Counted from the stretch's first letter, positions 47,510 to 59,759 are shown. The stretch is 64,000 nucleotides of DNA from Brasenia schreberi (GCA_036023115.1 JAYKKT010000079.1:17285001-17349000); one strand, 5' to 3'. The notes: a model not told the origin generated them from the letters alone. A program made the numbers and translations.

Positions 47510-49280
47510 CTAAAATGCATTTTTATGTCTAATCTGAAAGAAGTCGTCATTCACCATATTTGGACACAAGATATTATTATTTAGGGAAGATCTATGCGAG
47601 CTCATTTAGGAAGAAACATGGAAAATATCCAAAAGGGAAGCCATAAGAAGACATACTAGGGGAATAGTATTATGACATCAAGTACCTCATTGAACATTCA
47701 TGTACTTTGTCGTATTGGGAGAAGAAAGGAGCATGTCATATGGCCCAACAAGGACTATATTTTAGACATTGTGCATACCAACAAATAAATTGTGACGGTG
47801 ACACAACCATCATCTATTCAATTTAAATCAAAGTACTTTGGCCTAAAATTACAGGGGAATTCACGTGTTGGCATGATACCGAGAATAGCAAATAACGCTA
47901 ATGGCCATAGTTTATTCATGCTTATGATATGTCTCCCCTCCTCGGAAATAACTTGAAGCTGCATTTTTTTATACATGATATGGAAACCTATTCACGTTTG
48001 TGAATTGTTCGTGCCCGAATCAGGAATCGACCCTAATCAGGTTGTGTTTGTTTTGAGTCAAAGAGACAAGAAAAGCATGTCTTATTCGTGTCCGAGATAA
48101 GCATTTTCTTACCATACTCTCCCTTCCTGCTTTTTGTAATTGAGTGTCTTTTCGAGTCGGGTCATGCTTCATTGTACATTACCATGGCATATGGTTGTCT
48201 AGATAATTTCATGTTACAAGTGTCAGGTTCGTGTTATATGGGTCTGACCCGAACGTTAGGTTACACGAATACGCATGACCCGTAACATGAATGCCATCCC
48301 TGCATACACTGTTCCTACAAGTGAAGGCATTCCAATAACAGCTAAAGAAAATAGTATAACTGAGATGCTTTCTGTGATAAGGAGAGTAAAGGATAGGTCT
48401 GTATGCATGAAGACAAGTGAAGAGAGTTGTGATAGACACAAAGATAAGATATTGAAAAGTTTTGTTTAGATTTATAAGAAGGAAATGGTTAGTCTTGTTC
48501 AAGAACAGTCCAATTGCTAATATTACTGCGGAATGATTGCACAAAACCTTCGTTTGATTCTCTTTCAGGAACAACCTTGTCAAAAAATTTACCAAGTTTA
48601 GTTATTATTGGGCTGTCCCCATGTTGAGGGTCAGTACCCATGTGCTCTTTATTATTTCCTGGCTCTCACAGTCATGAATATAATCTAATATGCAAAGTAG
48701 GCCCCATGAGGAAAACTATTTGGCTTTGCTGTTATAATTATTTGACAAGGACTCGAAACTTCTTGCCGTTTGCTTTGGCATGTGGGTTACTCGCACTTAG
48801 ATCTTGAGAGGCATCATGGCTACTCAATCGTGTGGGTTTTGGGTTTGGTCTCTTGTTTGAAGGACAGAGGCGAATGGTGGATTTCTTCTCTTTGGAAGTT
48901 CTTTTCGCATTACCAATCTTGAGAGACTCTTTAGTTTAGTCTTATGAGACAGTTTCCTCTATACCCAAAAGTTTGGTGGCTTTTGTGGTACTTCCTTGTC
49001 TAAGATTTTCATTTCTCCTGAAGATTTTGTTGGTTCTCTAAGTGGTTAGCCGACGCTGGTAGCATAGAAATCTCGATTAGTACATTGTTTGTGACAGGAA
49101 ATCTTTCTGCGTGTTCTTCCTCCTGCATTTTAATTGATCAGAGTATTTGACAGATGCTTCTTGCTTTTGTTCCTTCAAAGCAGATCATGTGTTTGGTTCA
49201 TTTGTTTCTTGCTTCTTGGCCCGTATACTTGCCTCGATTCTCACCCCTTCCTTTTGTTTCTCCTCTAGCCTATCTTTTGT
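47510..49280. other. Upstream region of the kinase gene
   Basis: Positions 48000-48300 hold CGGGTC/GACCCG-rich text ending GCCATCCCTG, probably a hAT-like remnant. The rest up to 49280 has no recognised coding exon and would include the kinase promoter. Confidence 0.4.
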
Positions 49281-49281
49281 C

Positions 49282-49284
<3 letters not shown>

Positions 49285-49338
<54 letters not shown>
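49285..49338. repeat. (GA)n tract upstream of kinase gene
   Basis: A 54-bp GA run about 155 bp before the start codon, in likely promoter or 5' UTR. GA tracts there are common in plants and can bind BBR/BPC factors. Function here is inferred only. Confidence 0.85.
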
Positions 49339-49339
<1 letters not shown>

Positions 49340-49492
49340 AATAAATGGCTGGTTTCTAATTCTCCTGAGTTACCAATAAATGGTTGATTTTATATGGGCT
49401 TTTTCTTAGGCCTGCATCTTGGTAAGCACCAAAACTTGGGTCGTCTCTCTTGTTATTCCCAGTTATAGCAATTACCTTCAAAAGGGTTCCGC

Positions 49493-52400
49493 ATGGATTC
49501 ACCGACCACATTCAGCGACCAGTTCCATTTGGAGTCTAAATGGCTGGTTGATCCAAAGCTTCTATTTGTTGGTCCAAGGATCCGGGAAGGTGCACATGCC
49601 AAAGTATATGAGGGCAAGTAAGTAGGGGTCCTTCTTGCTTTTCATGATGAGTTTTCTTGTTGGTTGATCAAGTAATGGTTGCCAACTCGTGACATTTAGC
49701 TTAATATCCAGATCTTGTTTCTTTAATCGTCCGGATCAATGGTTAGATTTGATAATGTAGTTGAAATTCGAGAAGTGTCTTGTTCATAGCTGAAATGCAT
49801 ACTGCCAAGTTCCTGAAAACCTATGTCACAATCTAGGAACCATTTCTAAGAAATATTTTACACTCAAGTGCTACAGAATTTGCTGAATTGGTATCAATTT
49901 TATTTTAGGAGAGAGAAAAAAATTAGCAGTGAGATCATTATCTCGTCAAATACAACTTTATAAGTGAAAACATATCAATGTTTTGCTCTGTTGTTATGTG
50001 TTCAGAAAGACTCAGATTCCGGATTTTCTTTTACACAGATACAAAAACCAGAGTGTTGCCATCAAAATTTTCTCTAAAGGAGAAACCCCAGAAGAAATAG
50101 CCAAGAAAGAGGCTCGGTTTGCAAGAGAGGTTTCTATGCTCTCCAAAGTGCAGCACAAGAATTTGGTGAAGGTTTGTGTTATTAGAACACTTCATTTGTT
50201 TTTCTTTGCACTCGATGGCAAGTATTTATTTCTGGTCTTCCAATAGAATCTTCTCCGGTACGTTCATTGGATGCCGTTTATTTGGCTTCCATGAAACAAT
50301 TCCATTTTTAGTGAACCTGAAAAGCCACCATATCTTAATGGTTGTGGTATCAGGAAGGCATTGGGTCTTTCTCTCCTATGAATATTTTAGCTCTAGAAAA
50401 TTCAAATGATGGTTACCTTTAATTTGAACAGTTCATTGGCGCCTGTAAAGAGCCTGTTATGGTAGTTGTCACTGAGCTTTTGCTGGGTGGGTCGCTGCGT
50501 AAGTATTTGTTAAGTGTGAGACCAAGATGTTTGGATCTTCACGTGGCAGTGAATTTTTCTCTGGATATTTCTCAAGCAATGGAGTGCTTACACTCACACG
50601 GCATCATTCATCGTGACCTCAAGCCTGGTGAGAGAAGTTTCTTCATTGTATAAATGTTCTTCAACCTATTGATTCTTACTTGTGATGTCTTGCACCTTTT
50701 GAATGAAAAACTCTAATTCGACTTGAGAATACAACACATTGAACAATGAAAATAAAACATCTGGGCTAGTGTGTCCTAGAGAGTGGAACTGATCACTTAT
50801 TTAGCTATGTTGTGAAATTGGAACTACAGTCTCAACCATTCATTTACCAATCAGCCAGCCATATACTTCATTTTCTTGTTACAGTGGCTTACCTCTCTAT
50901 CATGACAGAGGTTTTATCGAGCTAAGTAATTTGGGACTTAACTTATTCAGATCAGGCTGGATCAATAGGATTTTACCTTAATGATATGATTTGCAAACAT
51001 GATTTAGCTTATGTTGAGTTAACGGTTAGCATGGCACATGATTGAGTTGTATGGAAACAAAGAATCCATGTGGCCGACCCCATCTTGTATGGGAAAAGGC
51101 TTAGTTGTTATTGTTGATAGGAGTTGCAAAACCGACTTATTGTCTAATGAATTAGTTGTGTTTGGGTGAGCCCCAGATTTTATTTGAACCAATATTGTTT
51201 TCACTTTCAATGCATTGCAGCATCTGTTTTGGCAAAGACATTAAAGGTCGGGTAAAATTTTCATTCTGATATGTTTTCACTCGCCCTTTCTTTTAGGTAC
51301 ATCTTGTTTTTTTATTTCAATCAACAAATCCAAGATTTTGTCATGAGATTGGACTTTGAAGTGTTCTGAAGATCTTATATTAAACTGGGCTGGAACTCAG
51401 TAGCGAATAAGGTTTTCCAATCTTTAGGAAATTCCTTTAACGTATGACACTTAGATCAGGTGACCGACTTGGTCCATGTTTTGCTGATGAAAAAATATCA
51501 GCTATAGTGCAAGCAATTTACGAATTAGTATCTTTATGCCATTTATGCCATTACGCCATACAGATTTTGGCAAAAATTTTGGTGGACCTCTTAAAGTGAT
51601 TGCATTTATGCCATACAGATTCAGCTTCCGAGTAAAAAAGAACCATTGAAGAGTACTTTAAAGGAATTACTCCATATTGTTTGAAGCTTTGAACTGGGAT
51701 ATAGCCCTTTATCTAGCAGTATTGGATCTTTTCTCTGATGATTTTCGGGGAAGTGCGTGTAAACAAACAGAATTTGCCCTTGAACTACCATTTGCATCTT
51801 AGTTGGTCCACTTGTTTTGGTTACCGTAGCTTGGTCAAGATAACAGCCTCATCGTGCCATTGTATACTGTGCGTCAAACATGGCCTTATGCGCATGTCTT
51901 ATACCCTATATTTAGCATTGCATGCTAAACGTTTGCAATGCCTCTCAAACATTGGTCTAATTCTGGTGCAAAATAGCAACATGTTGCAGGAATTTGTTAA
52001 TTAGACTTCATTCAAGCTAAATTCTGAATATTTCCATGTTGCTTGAGGTAACGTGAACAAAAATGGTCAGAATACATTGCAATTTCTTTATATGTTCAGA
52101 TCTACTCCTTGTGATATGGGCACTGTGTATCAGATTTTGATCTTATGATCATCTATTGTGGAAATACATGGCTCAGCAGATAATTAGATTCTGTCCTTTT
52201 GTACTTCACATCCTTTGTAAATCCTCCATTTACGTGGCCAGTATCCTGCTTAGCTTCAGACAAGTTAGGTTGGTAAGATCAATAGAAAGTAATGATGCTT
52301 TCCTAGATTTGGTTTGTAGAATAATAGTTTTGACATCCTAATTCATGTTTTCTCAATCTTTATTTCACACTACAAATTAATTATCATAAAAAAGAAACTT

Positions 52401-53715
52401 GTGATTTGGATATGAATTCGATTGAGTAAATTCCTCTCTTTATGTAGTTTCCATCTCACATTTATTAGATGTAACTTTTCATGGCTGTTCAGACTATCAC
52501 CAACCTCCTTTATGCAGGCAACGTACTGGAATTCATAGGGTAGAATCCTGCTAACGATAAAGCTATTAATCATATAGCAACTAATTTTTGCTACTAGTTT
52601 CTTTTGCTATTCACTAGTTTATTACTTTATAGACGTTAGTGTACAGCACCTATGCTGAATCTTCAATATTCTTGACTTCTTTCTTTTCCTTTTGCTATTC
52701 TTTACTTTATTGGTTTAGTAAGGGCACCGTTCAATAGCCTTTATCCCTCAGTTTGTGTCGGCTACAGATGGAGGTAGTTTGTATGGTGATTCGTGACTTC
52801 AGAAATTTGTGGTAGATTCCATTGCTCCTCAGCACCAATGACATATCGATCATTAACCATGTTTTTTGCTTATTCCATGAATACCCATCTTTCTCACCTT
52901 AATTTTTTTCCTCTGCAGAGAACTTGCTTTTGACAGCGGATCAAAAGACTATCAAACTTGCGGACTTTGGTTTAGCAAGGGAGGAGACTTTGACAGAAAT
53001 GATGACAGCGGAGACAGGCACCTACAGATGGATGGCACCAGAGGTGTTGACTCTTTGTTTCTTTCTTTTCTCACCATTGCATAAGCCTCACTGTTGTCCT
53101 CAGATTCATTACATCTTGATGCTTAGTACTACGGTGTTGTATATCGTTGCAGTTGTACAGTACAGTGACTTTAAGGCATGGAGAGAAAAAACATTACAAT
53201 CACAAAGTGGACGTTTATAGCTTCGCAATAGTACTTTGGGAGCTGTTACACAACCGTCTGCCATTTGAGGGCATGTCAAATCTCCAAGCCGCATATGCTG
53301 CTGCATTCAAAGTAATTGTTTTCACGTAACATGATCTGTTTCCTGTTAGTCTTAGATATGTGAACTATAGTAGCTTCTCTAGTTAGAACATAAAGACTCC
53401 TTTCCTGTGCAGAATGTTAGGCCAAATGCGGACAACCTTCCCAAGGATATGGCTTTACTTTTGACCTCATGTTGGCAAGAAGACCCTGATTCTCGGCCAA
53501 ACTTCAGCCAAATTGCTAAGATTCTTCAAAATTTTCTGTATACCATTTCACCTCCAACTCCTGCAGTTCCTGCTAGGATGTTTTCATCTGAAAATGAAGT
53601 TATGCCCCCTGAATCTCCTGGGACCAGCTCCTTGATGGCTGCAAGGGATGATTTAAGTGAAAGACCGACAGACAAACCAAGAGGTTTCTGCTTCTGCTTC
53701 AGTCAGTGTTACTGA
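49493..53715 (+). CDS. ATN1-like: Raf-like (group C) MAPKKK-type protein kinase, ATN1-like, six exons, 346 aa
   Basis: Exons are 49493-49617, 50039-50171, 50432-50627, 52919-53043, 53153-53311 and 53413-53715. All introns have GT/AG ends and phases join to one 346-aa frame. The protein opens [20 protein letters not shown], with a P-loop at residues 27-36, Lys51 in [12 protein letters not shown] (alpha-C Glu), HRDLKPEN (catalytic Asp148), DFG 167-169 and MAPE to 193, followed by [20 protein letters not shown]. It ends [12 protein letters not shown], the tail of the ATN1 group of plant soluble Ser/Thr(-Tyr) kinases (ATN1 is about 356 aa). The substrate is unknown. One oddity: the first P-loop glycine is Arg (RIREGAH, family GxGAH). 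Intron 3 (2.3 kb) contains a LINE scrap. The gene otherwise looks intact and functional. Confidence 0.96.
51014..51118 (+). mobile_element. LINE 3' end scrap in kinase intron 3
   Basis: GGAAACAAAGAATCCATGTG, GCCGACCCCATCTTGTATGG and GAAAAGGCTTAGTTGTTATT match the 3' end of the RTE-type LINE in sense orientation to the kinase gene. It is about 105 bp and non-coding. Confidence 0.85.
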
Positions 53716-54350
53716 CATCTATGGTAGAAAAGGATCCCGAGAGTGCTTCAAGAGTAGCCGAAGCCTGAGGTAACCTCTGATCACTCAATACAAACTTTAC
53801 TCTCCTTTAAAACAGTTCATGTTAAGTTGATGGATCCCGTCCATGTGCTTTTGCATTAGTCTCTTTAGTTGTACCGCATACGCTTTGGAATTATAGAATG
53901 TGCTAGCTTTGCGATGATAATGTCAATGTACACCCGGTCCTAGTGGCAGCTTTATTCATTATATTAGCATGGAACTATAGCAAATTGACACAAATTAAAT
54001 GGCTTTTATTTTCTGTGACGTGAAAATTTACACATCAACATGGCTGTTACTTGTCATCCTTGGATTTTGAAATTTCAACCAGACAAGCTTATTGTGCGCA
54101 GTGGCAACTAAGAATTCATATAGCACAACCCACTTAGCGTGGGAGTAGTCTTGCTCTTGGTTTTGGCTTTGAGTTCAGGAAAGACAAGCTTACCAAGGTT
54201 TATTTGTCATATAATGGCCCTATGTCAAGCAATTTAAATATCAGGTATCTTATACTGAAGTCCGAAAAGGGGTGAGATAATTTCATCTGCCTATACAATC
54301 ATGAAAATGGCAACATCAACTCATTGAATGTGAAACCTTTTGGTAGCTTA
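53716..54350 (+). other. Kinase 3' UTR and flank
   Basis: No coding sequence recognised. GAGGTAACCTC at about 53766 could be a 3' UTR splice donor, but no matching exon was identified. Confidence 0.35.
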
Positions 54351-54369
54351 TGAACCACGATGAAAGTAC

Positions 54370-55190
54370 AACAAAAAACAACAACAACAACAACTAAGCC
54401 TTTTCCCATACTAGATGGGGTCGGCTACATGGATTCTTTGTTTCCACAGATCCCTCTCGTGTGCCATGTTAGCAGTTAACTCCCAATAAGCTAGATCATT
54501 CTTTATTGTTTCTTTCCAACACTTTTGTGGTCGTCCTCTACCTCTTTTAATACTTTCTAAATTTAGTTTTTCTAACCTTCTTACAGGTTCTTCTTTTGAT
54601 CTTCTTTCTATATGTCCAAACCATCTTAAATGATGTTCTCTCATTTTATCCTTTATTGGTGCCACTCTTAATTTGTTTCTAATAACCTCATTATGTATAT
54701 GATCTTTTCTTATATGACCACTCATCCATCTTCATTTCTATCATAGACATCTTTTGTACATGTTGATGATTAACTGCCCAACACTAAGAACCATAAAATA
54801 TGGCATGCCTAATTGCTGCTCTATAATATTTACATTTTAACTTTAATGGTATCTTCTTATCACAAAGAATACCTGATGCTCCTCTCCATTTTAACCAACC
54901 AGCATTAATTCTATGTGTAACATCTCCATCAATTCTTCCATCACTCTGAAAAATTGACCTTAGGTATTTAAAACTTTTCTTTTGGGGAATGCAATGTGTG
55001 CCAATTTTAATTTCTATGTCCTCTGAAGTAACTAAATGATCAAACTTACATTCCATATATTCTGTCTTTGTTCTACTAAGTTGGAGGCCTTTGCTTTCTA
55101 ATGTTCCTCTCCATAGTTCCAATTTTTTCCTTAGACTCCTCCACTAATACAATGTCATCTGCAAATAGCATACACCAAGGTACTTCATCT
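54370..55190 (-). mobile_element. 5'-truncated RTE-type LINE insertion with 19-bp TSD
   Basis: Minus-strand 821-bp copy. Its 3' end is the CAACAACAACAACAAC tail beside 54370. It carries RT C-terminal part with LFADDIVLVEE (near 55160), LSRTKTEYMECKFDHL (55122-54784 frame), IRKDHIHNEVIRNKLRVAPI and KMREHHLRWFGHIERRSKEE (54725-54411), and ends at the stop after HVADPI. It is flanked by TGAACCACGATGAAAGTAC (54351-54369) and TGAACCACAATGAAAGTAC (55191-55209), a 19-bp target-site duplication with one difference. 5' truncation and TSD are typical of LINE retroposition. Frameshifts separate the frames. Confidence 0.95.
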
Positions 55191-55209
55191 TGAACCACAA
55201 TGAAAGTAC

Positions 55210-57480
55210 TTATTAGAAATACTTCAAAATGTTATAGCATTTCTACTTTTTCTCTTCCTGATAGGCAAGCTGCTGTTGGGCAGCAGAACCATACCAGATT
55301 CACAACCCGGTTCCAAGAACCCCTGAAATGCGTCCAAGTGGCTGATGCCCCATTTGTGGGTTGTGCCCTTTTAAACAGTTACCACTAGAATGTGGACTAC
55401 TCACATTCTTTGTCTTGGCGATATTTGTTGGATTATAATGACTGCTAATTTGTATTTTCAGTGACACAACATCCTGAGTATTACAAATCGCTCATTTCTG
55501 GTAAAAAGTAAGAAGCCACCTCTTTTGTTTCTATTCTCATTTCTTCTTCAATATGATTACCAGCTAGTGTTTGGGTTACTTTACAGGAGTTAACACGAGT
55601 CTGCATTTCAAGGGCTATTATCTCAGCCTTTGCCTGGCCTTCTGTTGTTGCAATCTCGAATAAGAGGAGGCATGGAATGGCGTTATTTCCTCATCTCTAC
55701 CTCTCAACAGTGGATAAACACCAGTTGATGTTACTCCCTGAGTAAACTGTAATTATTCCACAAGCTTTTCTCTTTTTCTATATATATAAACATTTCTTTT
55801 ATGTCCATAAGTTGTACCATATTTATCTTCTATTTGTCATTAATGCACGGATACAAACACGGACATGCACAGAGTCCACCACTTAGTTGTTCACTTCTGG
55901 AAATTCAACATAGCCGGTGAAAACCCATCTAGGCAGCGGCACCAGTGGTGTAGGTAACAGTGCATGACAGCCTCACCCAAAGGTATGCTAATGAAGCCTG
56001 TGGTTTATATACAGGCTTGATGTACAGAAAGATTGATCCCCAAGATGGTGAGGCAACTGTCTGCTTGCCGTCGCCCATGAGGCTGGCTGCTTCAATCTCA
56101 TGCAGAAATGTGCTTGGGTCTTGCTTCTTGCATGCATGGTTGGCATGGAGTGGTCGGTCGCAACTCATTTATTTATGAAGAAGCAGTGTTGTTTCGGTTG
56201 AATGACGAGGAACCCTCTTTAAGCTCGATTCAGAGAGGGAAATGGACACCATTTATGAAATGGCAGACTTGATGTACCTTGCTAGCCAACTAGGGCCATC
56301 TATTGCCAACACCCTTGTTGCACCCACTCTTCGACACAAGCAGTGATTGTGATGTTCTAAGATGACATGCAACTAGTAAATCTATTAGAATCTATGCGAT
56401 TTGGCAAGAGATGCCTACTCCATGGGCAAGATGAGCAAGAATGTTCCACTATGATGAAGAACACACAATGAAATTGCCTCTCACATTATTAAACTTGCAC
56501 CGCTAACTTCTACATAATATCCCTTTTGTAGGCCCTTTCCCAAAACAAAGTCAAGAGGTAACTACAAGAAAGACACCCAATTCCAGACCATGCCCTCTGC
56601 GATCAATACAGACCTCTAACATGTCTCGCTGTGCGCTTCTTCGGTCGGTTACTTTCATTTAAACACGAATTCAAGCCACACATCAACAACCCCAGCCATC
56701 AAGATGGTACAAGTAGGCATTTAACCTCTAACAAGAAGTCAAGGGTTCGATCTGTAGGGGATGCTTTGTAGTTGTAACCTTCTTCAAGGTTGATCTTCCT
56801 CGCAGCTATCAGGTCGTTCATAATCATCCTCCGCAGGTTTTGGTATCATCCTCTGCAGCGGGATCTCTTAAGGAACCATTTGGTTTATGCTCGACCTTCC
56901 CTGCTATTGGGAAGTTAGTTTTCTACACATTTCTATTAGATTACTGATAACCATTGACTTTTAAATTGATTTAATGTTGAGGATGTTTTGCTATCATCAT
57001 TCATGATCTTTGAATATTGATTACACTCAACTTATTATAATGTTTTATATAGATTAATTGTGTGTGACATTGTCCAATGACATGGTCAAATGGTCATTAT
57101 AGTCGTTATCGTAGCATTGTTAAATACTATGATGGTGTGAGCAACAACTTTTTTGTGAGCGGTGATGGTTTGGGCGTGTTTGCAAGCCCTAATGATTTGG
57201 ATTCACTTGAAAGGTGAATTTCATCTCCTATGTGGGGTACAAAAAATGTAAATTCTAGTTTCACATAAACTAAATGCAACACAGTTGCGGCCACCATGGG
57301 GTGGGCGTGGGGCGGAACAGGTGAGAATGAGGTGTTAGCAGGGTGGGGTGAGTGAGAAACTTTTTCCTGCGGGGCAGGGTTGTGTGGGGCTCCAACATGC
57401 CCAACCCGCTCCATTACCATCCCTACTATATGTATGGTGGCTTTAATTCTACTATTTGATTTTTTATTATTTGTTCATTA
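55210..57480. other. Intergenic, nothing firmly recognised
   Basis: Short opposing frames at 55929-56178 have no known domain. Positions 57290-57425 are G/C-rich GTGGGGCGGG text ending CCATCCCTA, like the end of a hAT-like repeat, but no left end or target duplication was found. Confidence 0.35.
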
Positions 57481-57485
57481 CCTGG

Positions 57486-57605
57486 GTAGAGTATTTAGCT
57501 AATCATTTACGAGATCTAGTGGATATAGGTTCGAATCCATTGGACACACAAGTGCATGCGTACGCATGGATGCCGATGCAGTCAGTACTGCCATAATTTT
57601 CTCTT
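57486..57605 (+). mobile_element. Possible tRNA-derived SINE
   Basis: It contains a perfect B-box GGTTCGAATCC at 57528-57538 and an A-box-like TAGCTAATCATT at 57496-57507, 32 bp apart. It does not fold as a full tRNA by eye. No poly(A)/T tail or target duplication was confirmed. Confidence 0.5.
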
Positions 57606-57662
57606 CTTTCATGTTCGTCTATTTTGAACATTTCAGTTTACACCCACCTAATATATATATAT

Positions 57663-57770
57663 GAGAAACTGGTATATGCTAGTCTCTTGAGGCGCTAGCA
57701 AATCTAAACAAATTTTAGTCATGCTCGATCATAAATATTGAGATTTGAAATTTGAAAAACAAAAATACTC
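57663..57770 (-). mobile_element. Short MITE-like repeat, minus orientation
   Basis: GAGAAACTGGTATATGCTAG through AGATTTGAAATTTGAAAAAC to AAAAATAC is the reverse complement of 39161-39271. TA tracts lie on both sides (57652-57662 and 57800-57835). Confidence 0.65.
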
Positions 57771-57798
57771 ATATAAATAAAGTATACCTTAAAAATAT

Positions 57799-57837
<39 letters not shown>

Positions 57838-58249
57838 TATATCTCAGTATCCACCCTAAAATATAGGGTAAGAAGCCAAAAGATACAATTCGATTTTAGT
57901 ATCTACAACGCTAATACTTGAACCATTTCTGACATTCATGCAACGATGGGCTACTGAAGAAATTCTCCTACAGGAGACTGACAACATTAATGAACTCAAA
58001 TGCCAAACGGCCATAGAGTATTGACAAGAGATATTTGAAGCCATCGTTGTAACAAACTTCATTGATTCTATACCGGACTAGTTTGTTAAAATATATATAT
58101 ATAAGAAAAAGAACTTGATTTTGTCACTTCTCATTCATTGTTGTTGAGTTGTTTTAAGGAGATTTTCAAAAATTAAAAAGATAATATTATTATATTATAT
58201 TCATACTTGAATGAGTGAGTAGGTATAATAGTGGGCAAATCCACTTGAA

Positions 58250-58592
58250 TGTTTGAATGAGTGAGTAGGTATCGATAGTGGTGGGCAGTCACGAATTACC
58301 GTTTAACAAGTTGAGGGCGAATTACTAATAAGAGGAAAACAAAGAACAAAGGAATAAAATTCCATCAATAATTGCTTGTTCGGAAACAACACTTCAGTCA
58401 TGAGCGAGACATGGTGACATATGCCATCGCCGTAAGAATTACAAAAAAACGAAAAGGAAACAAGTGAAAACTTTCTCTTGCTTACACAGACTTCAAAGGA
58501 ACTCAAAGTGAGAAAATCAAATCGAACACCCAGAAGCAGCATAAACAACACCAGCAACAACAACCTCCCGGAGGCCAAGTGGCTACAGGAGC
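58250..58592 (-). other. Probable 3' UTR of AGP-like gene
   Basis: The open frame at 58578-58303 has a hydrophobic start but begins just after the AGP-like stop and is most simply chance reading of the 3' UTR. Confidence 0.4.
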
Positions 58593-58955
58593 TCAGAGAA
58601 GCAAAGAAGCAGAAAGAACGATGCCGACGACAGCAGAAACCTGCACCTTGACATCAGATGCGGCATTCTTTGACGACGGACCGTCAGCAGGAGACCCCGC
58701 GGATTGATCAGTATCGGAACTTTTCGCTCCAGCAGGCAAGGGGGAACCCAAGCCACCCTCAACGACGTCGTCTGGCGACAATGCCGGAGCAGATGCGTCG
58801 TCCGTTCCAGTGCCAGAAGGAGCAGCAGAAGAAGAATCATTGGTCGACTTTCCCCCAGAAGTAGAATTGGCCGACGGAGCGGCCGATGATGCCAAGGCAG
58901 ATGCCATGAGCACAACAATCAGGACAATAAACAGGGAAGAGCGAAGTGAAGCCAT
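58593..58955 (-). CDS. Arabinogalactan-like, probably GPI-anchored protein, 120 aa
   Basis: Single-exon minus-strand frame. The start at 58955 is chosen because it yields MASLRSSLFIVLIVVLMASA, a clear signal peptide. The in-frame extension upstream would cover the TATA box and 5' leader. The mature part (about residues 25-98) is rich in Ser, Ala, Pro, Gly, Thr and Asp with AP, SP and TP-like dipeptides (APSANSTSGG, SAAPSGTG, APALSPDD, SPLPAGA, SPADGPSS), sites of hydroxyproline O-glycosylation in arabinogalactan proteins. The C-terminus after NAASDVKVQ is hydrophobic (VSAVVGIVLSASLLL), the usual GPI-anchor signal. It would be secreted to the plasma membrane and wall. Proline is sparse for a classical AGP, so AGP-like is the safe label. 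The frame is intact. It is isolated from other genes. Confidence 0.85.
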   Translation of the reverse strand: MASLRSSLFIVLIVVLMASALASSAAPSANSTSGGKSTNDSSSAAPSGTGTDDASAPALSPDDVVEGGLGSPLPAGAKSSDTDQSAGSPADGPSSKNAASDVKVQVSAVVGIVLSASLLL

Positions 58956-59058
58956 TGTTGGAATTGTGATTATTACAGGAGAAGAGTGGACGAGGCGGCT
59001 AACCTTATTCAGAATACAGAATGAGAGAAGGATGAAGAAGAAGGACAGAGCGTCGGGG

Positions 59059-59065
59059 TATATAT
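59059..59065 (-). promoter_or_regulatory. TATA box of the AGP-like gene
   Basis: The minus strand reads CATATATACC about 105 bases before the chosen ATG. Its position supports the internal start codon, because transcription would begin downstream of the longer frame's first ATG. Confidence 0.65.
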
Positions 59066-59566
59066 GCTGAGAGAGGGAGGCGTTTTTAGGGCAGACTGTC
59101 TGAGGCTTAGATCGTTTGACGCTCACTGGTGGCCTGCATGGACGCCATTGATGGCAAACGAAGGTGGGATAAGAGGCGTTAGCGGATGAACGTCATCTTC
59201 GCAATTCTATTTTTCTCTCGTTCGTTTTGTTACTATTTTTTCGTGTGGATTTCATGAGGCAGGAGATGTAAGGTTGGCAGATCATCATATGCAGGAGCAT
59301 AATTTTCCAAAAACAGATAGGTAGCGTAATATCTCAGTCGATTAGTGGCCATTCTCACAAATCGCGAAGTTAGAGCACTTTTTCATCTATGATGCGCGGT
59401 TCAAATTCAGTATCACGCACAGGTTTATATAAGTATCACCTGATTTTTTCTCTGGTGTTTTGGGACCGTTGACATTCATAAATTTTCCTCAAGGGGGAAA
59501 GAGAAGCTATTTCCTCTTCACAGGGCCCGCTAGAACGATACGTGGATGTTGATAGTACTATGTAAC

Positions 59567-59755
59567 TAGCAATGGTCGGACCCTCTGGTTCGGTTACAAT
59601 TTATGGTTTCCAAAATCAAAATTGTCAGTTTTAGACCACCACTGATTATAGTTTAAACATTTTTTCCAAATCTCTTACCTAAGACAAATCGGTAGCTCAA
59701 TGGAAGGCTGCTCCAATTGGTGAGGAGTTTGACTTTTAAGAGGGTGTTTTGTTCA
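59567..59755 (+). mobile_element. hAT-like fragment with tRNA-like core
   Basis: It starts TAGCAATGGTCGG with a GGTTCGG arm, then a core with A-box-like TAGCTCAATGGA (59693-59704, 11 of 12 to TRGCNNARYNGG) and B-box-like AGTTTGACTTT from 59726. It is the same core as at 58-111 and 41802-41857, here on the plus strand. No right terminus was found. Confidence 0.55.
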
Positions 59756-59759
59756 TGGT

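Noticed and set aside
57528..57538. Functional tRNA gene
   Set aside because: Only A/B-box similarity; no acceptor stem or anticodon arm could be paired by eye.
58583..58918. Open frame of 111 codons overlapping the AGP-like gene on the same strand in another frame
   Set aside because: It is a shadow of the AGP-like coding sequence, with no signal peptide or domain; the other frame has a signal peptide, a GPI tail and a suitable TATA box.
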